Assembly (NCBI RefSeq): GCF_041596335.1
Contig: NZ_JBFHIT010000015.1
Location: 15,030-79,029, forward strand
Reading direction: 5' to 3'
DNA: 64,000 bases
DNA from: Mangrovibacterium sp041596335
GTDB taxonomy: Bacteria > Bacteroidota > Bacteroidia > Bacteroidales > Prolixibacteraceae
In this document: positions 36,351 through 45,126 of the stretch, piece after piece
How positions within the stretch are numbered: the stretch's first letter is position 1
Layout of the letters: every line of letters begins with the position of its first letter
The notes under the pieces: generated by a model
Told to the model about the DNA's origin: nothing
The model's input: the letters and a program-made list of their open reading frames with translations, nothing else
Databases searched by the model: none
Position numbers and translations under genes: made by a program

Positions 36351-36965
36351 ATGCATATTGCAATAGCCGGAAATATCGGCGCCGGAAAGACAACACTGAC
36401 AGAACTGTTGGCCAAACATTATGGCTGGAAACCACACTATGAGGATGTTGACGAAAACCCGTATTTAAATGACTTTTATGAGGACATGCAACGCTGGTCG
36501 TTCAACCTGCAGATTTATTTCTTAAACAGCCGGTTCAACCAAATACTCGACATCCAAAACTCGGGACAGACAGTCATTCAGGACCGAACGATTTTTGAGG
36601 ACGCTGAGATTTTCGCTCCCAACCTACACGCTATGGGACTAATGTCGACCCGTGATTTTCAGAACTATACCAGCCTTTTTCAGCTGATGAGCAAATTGGT
36701 AAAGGCACCCGACCTGATGATCTACCTGCGGGCCAGCGTGCCAACCCTTGTCAATCAAATTCAGTTGCGGGGTCGCGAATATGAAAACTCAATCCGCATT
36801 GACTATCTGAAACAGCTGAACGAACGCTACGAAGCGTGGATCAACCGCTACAAGGACGGTAAACTACTTATTATCAATGTCGACAAAATTGACATCACGA
36901 ACAACCCGGAAGATTTAAGCAGTATTATCGATAAGATTGACGCGACCATTCACGGCTTGTTCTAA
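36351..36965 (+). CDS. Deoxynucleoside kinase
   Basis: A 204-residue deoxynucleoside kinase that salvages deoxynucleosides to monophosphates. It has the P-loop GNIGAGKTTLTELLA at residues 7-21, the substrate-binding EDVDENPYLNDFYED, the ERS-like catalytic segment VIQDRTIFEDAEIFA and the lid arginines in LRGREYENSI. Close relatives are annotated deoxyguanosine/deoxyadenosine or broad deoxynucleoside kinases; base preference is not clear from sequence. It is preceded by the GH3 gene (61-bp gap) and followed by a large palindrome. Confidence 0.92.
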   Translation: MHIAIAGNIGAGKTTLTELLAKHYGWKPHYEDVDENPYLNDFYEDMQRWSFNLQIYFLNSRFNQILDIQNSGQTVIQDRTIFEDAEIFAPNLHAMGLMSTRDFQNYTSLFQLMSKLVKAPDLMIYLRASVPTLVNQIQLRGREYENSIRIDYLKQLNERYEAWINRYKDGKLLIINVDKIDITNNPEDLSSIIDKIDATIHGLF

Positions 36966-36973
36966 GCGCTGGC

Positions 36974-37016
36974 TGTTTATTCACCGGGTGACCCGAAGTT
37001 ACCCGGTGAATAAACA
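36974..37016. terminator. Perfect 16-bp palindrome between convergent genes
   Basis: TGTTTATTCACCGGGT (36974-36989) and ACCCGGTGAATAAACA (37001-37016) are exact complements with an 11-base loop. It lies between the convergent deoxynucleoside kinase and PfkB-kinase genes, where a bidirectional terminator is expected, but T runs are weak. Confidence 0.6.
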
Positions 37017-37037
37017 ACAGGCATTTCACGACAAACA

Positions 37038-38039
37038 CTATTCTCCCTGCATGATTTGTAATTCCGCAAAGATCTTTGGCCAGCATTCATCAGGAATTTT
37101 GGCTCCAAGTACCTGAATCACTTCAGCAGCCATCAATCCTCCGAGCTTTCCGCAATGCTCCAGCCCAAGTCCGTTCGCCAAACCGAATAAAAATCCAGAA
37201 GCATAAACATCGCCGGCACCGGTTGTGTCGATAGCGTTCACCGGAGTAGCCGGAACACGAATTACCTCTGCCCCTGACTGAATCAACGAACCTTCTTTTC
37301 CGATTTTCACAACCGCGATATCGCATTGTTTCGCTATTTCAGCCAAAGCCTCCTCGGGCTGTTTGCCGGTGTACGATTTCGCTTCCTCTTCGTTCGCAAA
37401 AACGATATCAACATAGTTGTTTACCAACTGTTTCAGGAAATCCAGATTAGCCTCAACCACATTAAAACTGGCCATATCCAACGAAACAATCAGGCCATTC
37501 TTTTTGGCGATCTTCAAAATCCCCTCAATTAACTGGTGATTAAATACCAGGTAGCCTTCAATATGCAGGTAATCGTACGGAGCAAACAACTCGTCCGACA
37601 AATCATCGACCGACAATTCGCTGGCCGCTCCCAGATAGGTTCCAAAAGTACGTTCGGAGTCCGGAGAAATAAGCGTTGCTGCAACACCCGATGGAATTGA
37701 GCCCTGAAAAAGATGGGGTTGGATCGTCAGTGCTTCGAATGATTGCTTGAAGAATTGCCCCATCGCATCGTCGTGAACCTTTCCGATAAATGCCGTTTTT
37801 CCACCCAACTGCGCGATTCCGCGAACGGTGTTTGCTGCTGAACCTCCGGTCTCCATGCCCGGATTCAAACTGGCTGTCGCATCCAGAATACGCTTCGACA
37901 GTTCCGCGTCAACCAGCTCCATGCTGCCTTTCGCTAATCCGAACTGCTCCAACAATTGGTCGTTTTTAAGTTGAATGAGCACATCAACCAAGGCACTACC
38001 GATTCCGACAATTGATTTTTGAGGTTTTTCGTTTTTCAT
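37038..38039 (-). CDS. PfkB-family kinase, probably adenosine kinase
   Basis: A 333-residue ribokinase/PfkB-fold sugar or nucleoside kinase. The N-terminal substrate-binding region GIGSALVDVLIQ and the METGGSAANTVRGIAQLGG motif (PfkB signature 1, about residues 61-79), plus the catalytic-anion-hole motif AIDTTGAGDVYASGFLFGLA (signature 2, about 256-275), are clear. The SAANT...G pattern and the ISPDSERTFGTYLGAA stretch are typical of bacterial adenosine kinase-like enzymes, which phosphorylate adenosine to AMP. The exact substrate is inferred. It is a single-gene unit. Confidence 0.85.
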   Translation of the reverse strand: MKNEKPQKSIVGIGSALVDVLIQLKNDQLLEQFGLAKGSMELVDAELSKRILDATASLNPGMETGGSAANTVRGIAQLGGKTAFIGKVHDDAMGQFFKQSFEALTIQPHLFQGSIPSGVAATLISPDSERTFGTYLGAASELSVDDLSDELFAPYDYLHIEGYLVFNHQLIEGILKIAKKNGLIVSLDMASFNVVEANLDFLKQLVNNYVDIVFANEEEAKSYTGKQPEEALAEIAKQCDIAVVKIGKEGSLIQSGAEVIRVPATPVNAIDTTGAGDVYASGFLFGLANGLGLEHCGKLGGLMAAEVIQVLGAKIPDECWPKIFAELQIMQGE

Positions 38040-38171
38040 GAGGCAAAAATAAACATTTCATTCAGAAGCGCTTTCTTCATCCGTGTCATTTTCCAGGTGA
38101 TGAAGGACAAAGAGGGAAAGCCCGGGAAATTTCCACAAATCACACCGGAAATCATTTTGTAGACCTTTTCA

Positions 38172-39428
38172 TCAGCTAAGTTCAATCAAGGTAATTTCCG
38201 GCAATATGCCAACCCGCCCCTGATAGCCAATGTAGCCGTAACCACGATTTACATAAAGGTGCTGGTTTTCTTGCTGATACAAACCCGCCCACTGCTTGTA
38301 CATGTACTGTACCGGACTCCATTTAAAGCCGGGAATATCAATTCCGAATTGCATCCCATGCGTATGTCCGCTTAAGGTCAGGTCGATGTCCTGATAGTGC
38401 TGTCGCACTTCGGCCTCCCAATGCGACGGGTCGTGACTGAGCAATATTTTCACCGGAACATCAATCTGATCCAGACCAGCTACGGCTTTTTTCAGATCGC
38501 CATATTGGGTAAAACCTTTCGCGCCCCAGTTTTCAATGCCAATCAACGCTAGTTGCTGATTATCTCGATTCAACAATACATGCTCGTTCACCAGCAACCG
38601 CCAGCCCATTTCTGCATGATATTGCTTGAGTTGCTCCAAATTTTGCCTTTTCGCCTCGGGCGAGGGCCACTTGTAGTAGTCGCCGTAGTCGTGATTCCCC
38701 AAAACCGAGTAGACCCCAAGGGGAGCCTTCAGCTGATTAAAGACATTGATATAGGGTACGATCTCATCAGCCCGGTCGTTCACCAGGTCACCCGTAAATA
38801 AAATCAGGTCGGGGTTCTCACGCATGATCGCTTCTACCCCTTCAGAAACAGCCAACGGATCATCAAAACTTCCCGCATGAATATCCGAAATCTGAACAAT
38901 TCGCATCCCCTTAAAAGCTTCCGGTAAATTCTTCAACTCTAAGTTTACGTGCCGAACTTTGTATCGGTAGCGATTTCCAATCCCCAGAGCCAAACCCGCT
39001 GTCAGCGCTCCGCCGACAAGCAATGCCGACTGAGAAATAAAGGTAAACCGACTGATAAACCGAGAGCCTTCGGGTGGACTCCCAACCGGATGATCCTTAA
39101 ACGAGTACAGAAAACTAACCAAATTCGGAACAACTAAAATCAAATCCGTTACTAACAGGATGGCCGCAACAAGCGTCTTCCCGATAAAGACACCGATGAA
39201 GGCATTCACAACTAATTTCAACCAAACCGAAGGCCAGGCTGTTCGCCCAAAATGCGGAAAAGCATAAAGGCTCCACAAAGTCGCCAAGCTTAAAAGAATG
39301 TATCCCACCAGAATAAGGCTGTGCATTTGCCCACTCCCCGAGCGCAAAGTAGTGCGCACTGCCACAAAGGAATAATACTCAACCACAAGCACAAAAAGTC
39401 CAAAAAGTAATAGTTTTACACTAATCAT
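38172..39428 (-). CDS. Membrane-anchored metallophosphoesterase
   Basis: A 418-residue protein with four hydrophobic segments in the first 160 residues, followed by a calcineurin-like phosphoesterase domain (about 180-410). All metal-binding motifs are visible in order: VQISDIHAGSF, LFTGDLVND, VLGNHDYGDY, LLSHDPSHWE and LSGHTHGMQFG. This membrane-plus-phosphoesterase type resembles YaeI/UDP-diacylglucosamine-type phosphodiesterases acting on envelope lipids or nucleotides. The substrate is unknown. The catalytic domain side (cytoplasm or periplasm) depends on helix topology, which I cannot settle. Confidence 0.88.
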   Translation of the reverse strand: MISVKLLLFGLFVLVVEYYSFVAVRTTLRSGSGQMHSLILVGYILLSLATLWSLYAFPHFGRTAWPSVWLKLVVNAFIGVFIGKTLVAAILLVTDLILVVPNLVSFLYSFKDHPVGSPPEGSRFISRFTFISQSALLVGGALTAGLALGIGNRYRYKVRHVNLELKNLPEAFKGMRIVQISDIHAGSFDDPLAVSEGVEAIMRENPDLILFTGDLVNDRADEIVPYINVFNQLKAPLGVYSVLGNHDYGDYYKWPSPEAKRQNLEQLKQYHAEMGWRLLVNEHVLLNRDNQQLALIGIENWGAKGFTQYGDLKKAVAGLDQIDVPVKILLSHDPSHWEAEVRQHYQDIDLTLSGHTHGMQFGIDIPGFKWSPVQYMYKQWAGLYQQENQHLYVNRGYGYIGYQGRVGILPEITLIELS

Positions 39429-39749
39429 ATAGCTGTTTTCATTTCATTTTGAAAAAACCCATTTCACCCGGCGCCTCACATTGGAGACAAAACCGAATTT
39501 CGAAAAGGCTCACCCCATTAACAAATCGGCCGCCAAAATGGTTGAATTTAAATAAACTGAGCCCCAATGAAACTAGCCGATTTCTAATTGCGAGGATGTT
39601 CCGCCTTGTTGATGCATTCGCCCCTCCCCCAAACAAAGTACCTGGTCTGCTGCCGGATTAAACAGCCAATGCGCCCCATGCTAACCGATAGCAATAGTCT
39701 TGCATTTTTTGTACCTTTAAAAATCTGGGAACCAACTCAAAATAGCTAA

Positions 39750-40229
39750 ATGACAAAGCTGTCGCCAACAAAACAGGAGTTTCTCAATAAGGTGAAAAGC
39801 ATCATTGAAGAGCATTACACAAACGAGCAATTTGACGCTTCTGAGTTGGCTGTTAAGATCGGGATCAGTCGGTCTAAATTAAACAGGCGATTTAAAGAAT
39901 CCGTGCAAATGTCGGCCCGGAAATATATCTGCCGCCAACGCCTGATTAAAGCCCGACAACTATTGGAAGACAGCAATTTGACCATTCCGGAAATTACCAG
40001 AAAAGTTGGATTTGGCAGCCCCGTTTACTTCAGTAAAAAATTCAAGAAGCACTTTGGCTACCCTCCCTCCAAAGCGAAAGAAAATGCGCATCTGCACTGG
40101 GAAGAACATGTTCACCATCTGGAAAAAAAAGATCTCCCTCCACTGATTCGGGTCCTGATTGCGATTATCCTGCTAATTCTTGTCGGGCTAATCGTTGTTT
40201 CGCTGCTGCAAACCAACATTTCAGGGTAG
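39750..40229 (+). CDS. AraC-type DNA-binding protein with C-terminal membrane anchor
   Basis: A 159-residue protein. Residues 8-115 form a complete AraC/XylS double helix-turn-helix domain: FDASELAVKIGISRSKLNRRF as the first HTH region, then LTIPEITRKVGFGSPVYFSK with KKHFGYPPSKAK as the second. There is no ligand or receiver domain before it. Instead the C-terminus (about 131-155, IRVLIAIILLILVGLIVV) is one strong transmembrane helix preceded by a His-rich linker (HLHWEEHVHHLEKK). The DNA-binding part would thus be held at the inner membrane. In Bacteroidota, AraC domains commonly close large hybrid sensors; this could be a stripped-down relative. Target genes are unknown. Confidence 0.85.
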   Translation: MTKLSPTKQEFLNKVKSIIEEHYTNEQFDASELAVKIGISRSKLNRRFKESVQMSARKYICRQRLIKARQLLEDSNLTIPEITRKVGFGSPVYFSKKFKKHFGYPPSKAKENAHLHWEEHVHHLEKKDLPPLIRVLIAIILLILVGLIVVSLLQTNISG

Positions 40230-40294
40230 GCTAAAAACAAAAAGAGCCTGAAATCATTGATTTCAAGCTCTTTCGTTAATTCTACTTAACATTT

Positions 40295-40371
40295 TGGCTC
40301 CCCAGGTAGGACTTGAACCTACGACCTACGGATTAACAGTCCGCCGCTCTAACCAACTGAGCTACTAGGGA
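40295..40371 (-). tRNA. tRNA-Asn (anticodon GTT)
   Basis: On the minus strand the acceptor strand TCCCTAG pairs with CTGGGGA (one G-T pair), the discriminator is G at 40298, and CCA is encoded at 40297-40295. The anticodon stem GGACT/AGTCC-type arm holds CTGTTAA with anticodon GTT, reading AAY. The T arm GGTTCAAGTCC is present. Confidence 0.96.
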
Positions 40372-40416
40372 ATTTTTTTGTCTTTAGAACTGTTGCTTTG
40401 TGTTTCAAAAGCGATG

Positions 40417-40444
40417 CAAAAATAAGAGCATTTTTGAAAACAAA
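40417..40444 (-). promoter_or_regulatory. Promoter of tRNA-Asn
   Basis: Minus-strand -7 element TATTTTTG (40424-40417) and -33 TTTG (40444-40441) lie 16 bp apart, about 45 bp upstream of the tRNA. Confidence 0.6.
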
Positions 40445-40558
40445 AAACTTTTTTCAAAAAAAAATCACTCCAAAAACAAAGAAAATTCGGGCAGTCCAGA
40501 GAGAAAGCCGAACAAAACCTAGCTATCCCTCAGACTGCTAATAATTTATCAGATTCGA

Positions 40559-41323
40559 TTAAAAATGCCGTGTTAAAGCGGATCTCCACCATAAAAAGTG
40601 TTTCCCTTCCAAATCCTTCATTGAAGGCATTGGATAAAACAGATAATGCGTTTGATCGCCGACATAGAATCCGGTTTTGATTGTCCGGTACGAAATGTCA
40701 CCAACCAGGCAACGAAGCACTGTCTTGGTTTGCCTGCCCGGCGATTCTTTCAATTTGATCAAACAATCTCGTAAATGATCCGGATTAGGATAAGGCAAAT
40801 TCCGGATGGGTGCATATGGATCGTGAACCAATTCGTTCAGCAGTAAATCGCAGAGAAATACCTTGGGTGCAGAAACCGACTTCCGGGCATCGGTCAGCAA
40901 CCGGATAAAGTCTACCGGCTCCAGCTTACTGGCTACCCGGGTTGTGTTAGGCACTAGTTGCTGATAGAGATGAATCGGATCTTTGCCATTCTTAACGTAA
41001 TCATGCGCTTGAATTTCTAACACCCGCCCATCGTCGGTTACCAGATAAAGATTTCGAAAGGCGTTGATGGGCGTTTTCTCAAATGCCCGGTAAATTGACA
41101 AATAAACCGAACGTTTTGGCTCTCCGTCCTCATAGGGCTTCATCTTCATATCGATATAATCCTGATGCAAAGTGGTTTTATCCGGATCAATCTCAAAATA
41201 AATCGCTTGCCCCCTGATTTGCTTTTTTGTCCCAATTGCCAAATAATTACCGAACTCTCCGGGAGCCAAATGCGAAACAATCAGAGATTCGGGCGTTGCA
41301 ACAAGGTAATAGTACTTTTTCAT
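40559..41323 (-). CDS. Conserved protein of unknown function
   Basis: A 254-residue soluble protein starting at ATG 41323 (MKKYYYLVATPESLIVS); a 16-residue upstream extension to 41371 looks unrelated. The chain mixes beta strands (LAIGTKKQIRGQAIYFEID, RNLYLVTDDGRVLEI) and helices (VDFIRLLTDARKS, HLRDCLIKL), with no signal peptide, membrane segment or catalytic motif I recognise. Similar proteins occur in Bacteroidota genomes as conserved hypotheticals, to my memory. It lies between tRNA-Asn and the divergent MMPL exporter gene. Confidence 0.65.
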   Translation of the reverse strand: MKKYYYLVATPESLIVSHLAPGEFGNYLAIGTKKQIRGQAIYFEIDPDKTTLHQDYIDMKMKPYEDGEPKRSVYLSIYRAFEKTPINAFRNLYLVTDDGRVLEIQAHDYVKNGKDPIHLYQQLVPNTTRVASKLEPVDFIRLLTDARKSVSAPKVFLCDLLLNELVHDPYAPIRNLPYPNPDHLRDCLIKLKESPGRQTKTVLRCLVGDISYRTIKTGFYVGDQTHYLFYPMPSMKDLEGKHFLWWRSALTRHF

Positions 41324-41574
41324 GCCAATTCGTGTTTGGTTTTTATTAGGAAATACGTTTATCAGCACCAAAAAGTTAAAATTCGGCTTCCAACGGACTG
41401 GCCGAGTGTCCGACCAATCCGACCATCGTATAACCAGTTATAACGGATACAATTGCACCCTGCAATTAGCTGCGGAAAATCAAAGTTAAAGTTTGCTAAA
41501 GGTGCAATCTGCATCTTTCGTATTCCAAATATTATTAACTACTTTCGCACATCATTTTTTTGAAGAATTTCATT

Positions 41575-44013
41575 ATGTGGGTCAGGCTCTCAAGAATCAT
41601 CCTTAGAAACAGAATCACCGTACTAATTACACTTGCTTTAATAACCATTTTCATGGGTTACCAGGCCAAGCAAGTTGAAATGTCCTATGAATATGCTCAG
41701 CTTCTCCCTAAAAAAGACAGCGCCTACGTTGATTACCAACGCTTTCTCGATATTTTTGGTGAAGAAGGCAATTTAATTGTCGTTGGTATCGAAGATCCTG
41801 ACTTTTTTAAATTGGCTCATTTTCGAAAATGGCAGGAATTAAACCGCGAACTAAAGCAAATTGATGGCGTCGAAGATCTGATTTCGGTTTCAAGTTCATA
41901 CAACCTGCACAAAAATGCAGAGGAACGTAAGTTTGAAATGTACAAGGTATTTCCCGAGGAAATCACCTCTCAAAATCAGCTCGATAGTTTGGCGCAAAAT
42001 TTTAACAGCCTGCCTTTCTATCATGGATTGCTCTACAATTCGGAGACCCAAGCCTATATATTGGGCATCACGGTCAATAAAGATAAGATGCACTCCAAGT
42101 TGCGCGAAAAGTTAATTTTAGACATTAAAGAACGCTGCGACCAGTTTTCGGAAGAAACGAATCTGGAAATACACTACTCCGGGCTACCCTACATCCGGGT
42201 AATTACTTCCATCCGTATCAAAAAAGAAATTTACTTGTTCAGTGCGCTGGCGATGCTGCTTTGTGTCATTGTACTGTTCCTGTTTTTCCGATCCGTTAAA
42301 GCGGTTATCATTCCATTGAGTATTGTGCTAACAGGGGTAATCTGGGCTGTGGGAACCATGAGTTTACTAGGCTATAAAATCACCCTCTTAACCGGAATGA
42401 TTCCGTCACTGCTGATTGTCATTGGGATTCCGAACAGTATTTACATGCTCAACAAGTACCATCAGGAATTCCGTGCACATGGCAACAAAATAAAATCACT
42501 GCAACGAGTCATTATCAGAATCGGGAACGCGACATTCCTGACCAACCTGACGACAGCTTCCGGTTTCGCCACGTTTGTGATCACGAACAGTGAAATACTG
42601 CGAGAGTTCGGCTTGGTCGCGTCGTTGAATATTATCGGCTTATTTTTCTTGTCAATCCTGATGATTCCGTCGATTTTCAGCTTTTTGGCACCCCCTAAGG
42701 AAAAACACATCCAACACCTGGACAATAAAGCAATTCGCCGCATCATCGACAAACTGGTGGAAGTTACTTATCACCACATTAAATGGGTTTACGCTTCGGC
42801 ATTTATTGTTTTACTGGTTGGGATCTACGGCATAACACTGATTAAAAGTTCGGGCTACATGGTCGACGATATCCCGGAGAGCGACGTCATTTATAAAGAC
42901 CTGAAATTCTTCGAAAAGCAGGTTGACGGCATCATGCCGCTCGAAATCATTATCGACACCAAGAAGCCCAAAGGCGCCATGAGTCTCCAAACCTTCCGGC
43001 TGGTCGATCGTCTGGAGCATCGCTTACTTAAATACAACGAGCTTTCTCCGTCTCTTTCATTGCTAAACACGTTGAAGTTTGCGAAACAGGCATTCTATAA
43101 CGGAAAAGAAAAATACTACAGCATCCCGAGCAATCAGGAGAAAAATTTCATCCTCGCCTATGCTAAAAGTTCAACCGGAGAAGGCGGTTCGGGAATTGGA
43201 GCTCTCCATTCGTTTATCGACAGTACCGAACAGATCACCCGAGTGAGTATTCGCATGAAAGACGTTGGCACAAATCGGATGGAACAGCTGTACGAAGACT
43301 TTAAACTGGAAGTTGATTCCATCTTTCCTCCTGAAAATTACGATGTAACAGTCACCGGCTCAAGTGTAACCTTTTTTAAAGGAACTCAATACCTGGTAAA
43401 AAACCTGTTTTCGAGTCTGGCGCTCGCCATCTTCCTCATTTCAGCTTTTATGGCTGTCATGTTTTACTCGTGGAGAATGGTGCTGATGTCGCTGTTACCA
43501 AATATTTTACCGCTGATATTCACAGCCGCCATTATGGGATTTACCGGCATTCCGATCAAAGCGTCCACCATTCTGGTATTCAGTATCGCATTCGGTATTT
43601 CAGTGGATAATACCATTCATTTTTTAGCCAAATACCGACAGGAACTCACCATCACAGGCTGGGACATCCAAAAATCGGTACGGATCGCCCTTCGTGATAC
43701 CGGCGTGAGTATGATGTACACCTTCGTGGTACTCTTCTTTGGATTTGGGGTATACAGCATATCACAATTTGGAGGAACAGCAGCCCTGGGGGTTTTGGTT
43801 TCACTCACCCTGTTGGTCGCCATTGCATCGAACCTTATTTTGCTCCCCAGCTTATTGATTGGCCTGGAACGCATGATGACGACGCGCTCATTCAGAGAAC
43901 CGCTACTCACGATATACAACGAAGAAGAAGATATTGAGCTGGATGATTTAATTATCGAAGGGGAAGAAAGCGAGCCAACAAAAAAGACCGCAGACACTAA
44001 AAAAGAAAACTAA
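41575..44013 (+). CDS. MMPL/RND-family transporter (patched-like)
   Basis: An inner-membrane protein of about 812 residues with the RND superfamily plan: one N-terminal helix, a large periplasmic domain (about 45-215), five helices (about 215-370), a second helix with periplasmic domain (about 410-620) and five more helices (about 625-770), about 12 in total. MMPL landmarks are GIPNSIYMLNKYHQE and AFGISVDNTIHFLAKYRQE in the sterol-sensing-like repeats. Members export lipids, hopanoids or other hydrophobic molecules by proton motive force. I use ATG 41575 (MWVRLSRIILRN), not the TTG at 41560. The tail is acidic. A polyprenyl synthase gene follows 14 bp later and may be co-transcribed. Confidence 0.87.
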   Translation: MWVRLSRIILRNRITVLITLALITIFMGYQAKQVEMSYEYAQLLPKKDSAYVDYQRFLDIFGEEGNLIVVGIEDPDFFKLAHFRKWQELNRELKQIDGVEDLISVSSSYNLHKNAEERKFEMYKVFPEEITSQNQLDSLAQNFNSLPFYHGLLYNSETQAYILGITVNKDKMHSKLREKLILDIKERCDQFSEETNLEIHYSGLPYIRVITSIRIKKEIYLFSALAMLLCVIVLFLFFRSVKAVIIPLSIVLTGVIWAVGTMSLLGYKITLLTGMIPSLLIVIGIPNSIYMLNKYHQEFRAHGNKIKSLQRVIIRIGNATFLTNLTTASGFATFVITNSEILREFGLVASLNIIGLFFLSILMIPSIFSFLAPPKEKHIQHLDNKAIRRIIDKLVEVTYHHIKWVYASAFIVLLVGIYGITLIKSSGYMVDDIPESDVIYKDLKFFEKQVDGIMPLEIIIDTKKPKGAMSLQTFRLVDRLEHRLLKYNELSPSLSLLNTLKFAKQAFYNGKEKYYSIPSNQEKNFILAYAKSSTGEGGSGIGALHSFIDSTEQITRVSIRMKDVGTNRMEQLYEDFKLEVDSIFPPENYDVTVTGSSVTFFKGTQYLVKNLFSSLALAIFLISAFMAVMFYSWRMVLMSLLPNILPLIFTAAIMGFTGIPIKASTILVFSIAFGISVDNTIHFLAKYRQELTITGWDIQKSVRIALRDTGVSMMYTFVVLFFGFGVYSISQFGGTAALGVLVSLTLLVAIASNLILLPSLLIGLERMMTTRSFREPLLTIYNEEEDIELDDLIIEGEESEPTKKTADTKKEN

Positions 44014-44027
44014 AAAACATACTTCAG

Positions 44028-45011
44028 ATGGATCGGGTAACAGCACTACAAAATCAATTGTTGAATCACTTGGCTGCAGAAGCCGAAACTATTGGAAAAA
44101 TCTCCCCGCTGAACTTATATCATCCGATTGAATACACCCTCAATATGGGAGGCAAACGCCTTCGCCCGTTGATGGTTTTGCTAGCCAACGAACTATTTGG
44201 TGGCAAAGCCGAAGACGTTATGAACGGAGCACTCGCGATTGAAATTTTTCACAACTTCACGCTGCTACACGACGACATTATGGACAAAGCCGAAGTACGC
44301 AGAAACAAACCGGCTGTCCATAAACAATACAACGAAAATATCGCCATCCTATCGGGTGATGCCATGTCGATTATGGCCTACCGATACCTATTAAAAACCA
44401 AAGCAGCAAAGCTGCCGGAAATCATCAGCCTGTTTACCGAAACCGCAATTGAAGTCTGCGAGGGGCAGCAATACGATATGGATTTCGAAGAACGACAGGA
44501 TGTTAGTGTTGAAGAATACCTGAAAATGATTCGGCTGAAAACAGCCGTTCTGCTGGCTTGCAGCTTTAAAATGGGTGCATTGGCCGCGAACGCTTCAGAG
44601 CATGACGCTGAAAATATCTACCAATTCGGCATCAACCTCGGACTGGCTTTTCAGCTGCAGGATGATTTGCTCGACGTTTATGCCGACCCGGAGAAGTTCG
44701 GGAAGCGAATCGGCGGCGACATTGTTGCCAACAAAAAGACCTTCCTGCTTATCACCGCATTGAAACGAGCAAATGAATACGAGAAAACCCAACTAAACGA
44801 CTGGCTGCAAAAAAGCTATTTCGACGAGCCTGCCAAAATCGCCGCTGTAAAAGCGATTTATGAATCAACCGGTGTTAGAGAGATCTGCGAAGCAGCTATC
44901 AAAACCTATTACGACAAAGCACTATTTTCGCTGACAAACATAGAGGTTGAGCCAACAAAAAAGCAAAATCTGCTCTTTTTAGCGAAATCAATCATGGGTC
45001 GTGAACATTAA
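44028..45011 (+). CDS. Polyprenyl diphosphate synthase
   Basis: A 327-residue trans-isoprenyl diphosphate synthase building long isoprenoid chains, used in menaquinone side chains, from IPP and allylic diphosphate. The first Asp-rich motif is LLHDDIMDKAEVRRNKPAVH (about residues 83-102) and the second is LAFQLQDDLLDVYADPEKFG (about 206-225). GGKRLRPLMVLLA is the substrate-binding start. Chain length (C15-C40) depends on residues before the first motif and is not assignable by eye. It follows the MMPL exporter by 14 bp. Confidence 0.9.
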   Translation: MDRVTALQNQLLNHLAAEAETIGKISPLNLYHPIEYTLNMGGKRLRPLMVLLANELFGGKAEDVMNGALAIEIFHNFTLLHDDIMDKAEVRRNKPAVHKQYNENIAILSGDAMSIMAYRYLLKTKAAKLPEIISLFTETAIEVCEGQQYDMDFEERQDVSVEEYLKMIRLKTAVLLACSFKMGALAANASEHDAENIYQFGINLGLAFQLQDDLLDVYADPEKFGKRIGGDIVANKKTFLLITALKRANEYEKTQLNDWLQKSYFDEPAKIAAVKAIYESTGVREICEAAIKTYYDKALFSLTNIEVEPTKKQNLLFLAKSIMGREH

Positions 45012-45080
45012 AATACAACAATCGTTAGTTGTGCTAGAATAACAACAACGTTTCAAACCGAAAATAATCTTGTTTCACAA

Positions 45081-45104
45081 TGCCGGTTTTTGTAATTTCC
45101 GGCA
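45081..45104 (+). other. Hairpin in the atpD leader
   Basis: TGCCGG (45081-45086) and CCGGCA (45099-45104) form a 6-bp stem with a 12-base loop, 23 bp before the atpD ATG. Possible mRNA element; weak. Confidence 0.3.
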
Positions 45105-45126
45105 ACACAGGAATAAACTATATAAC

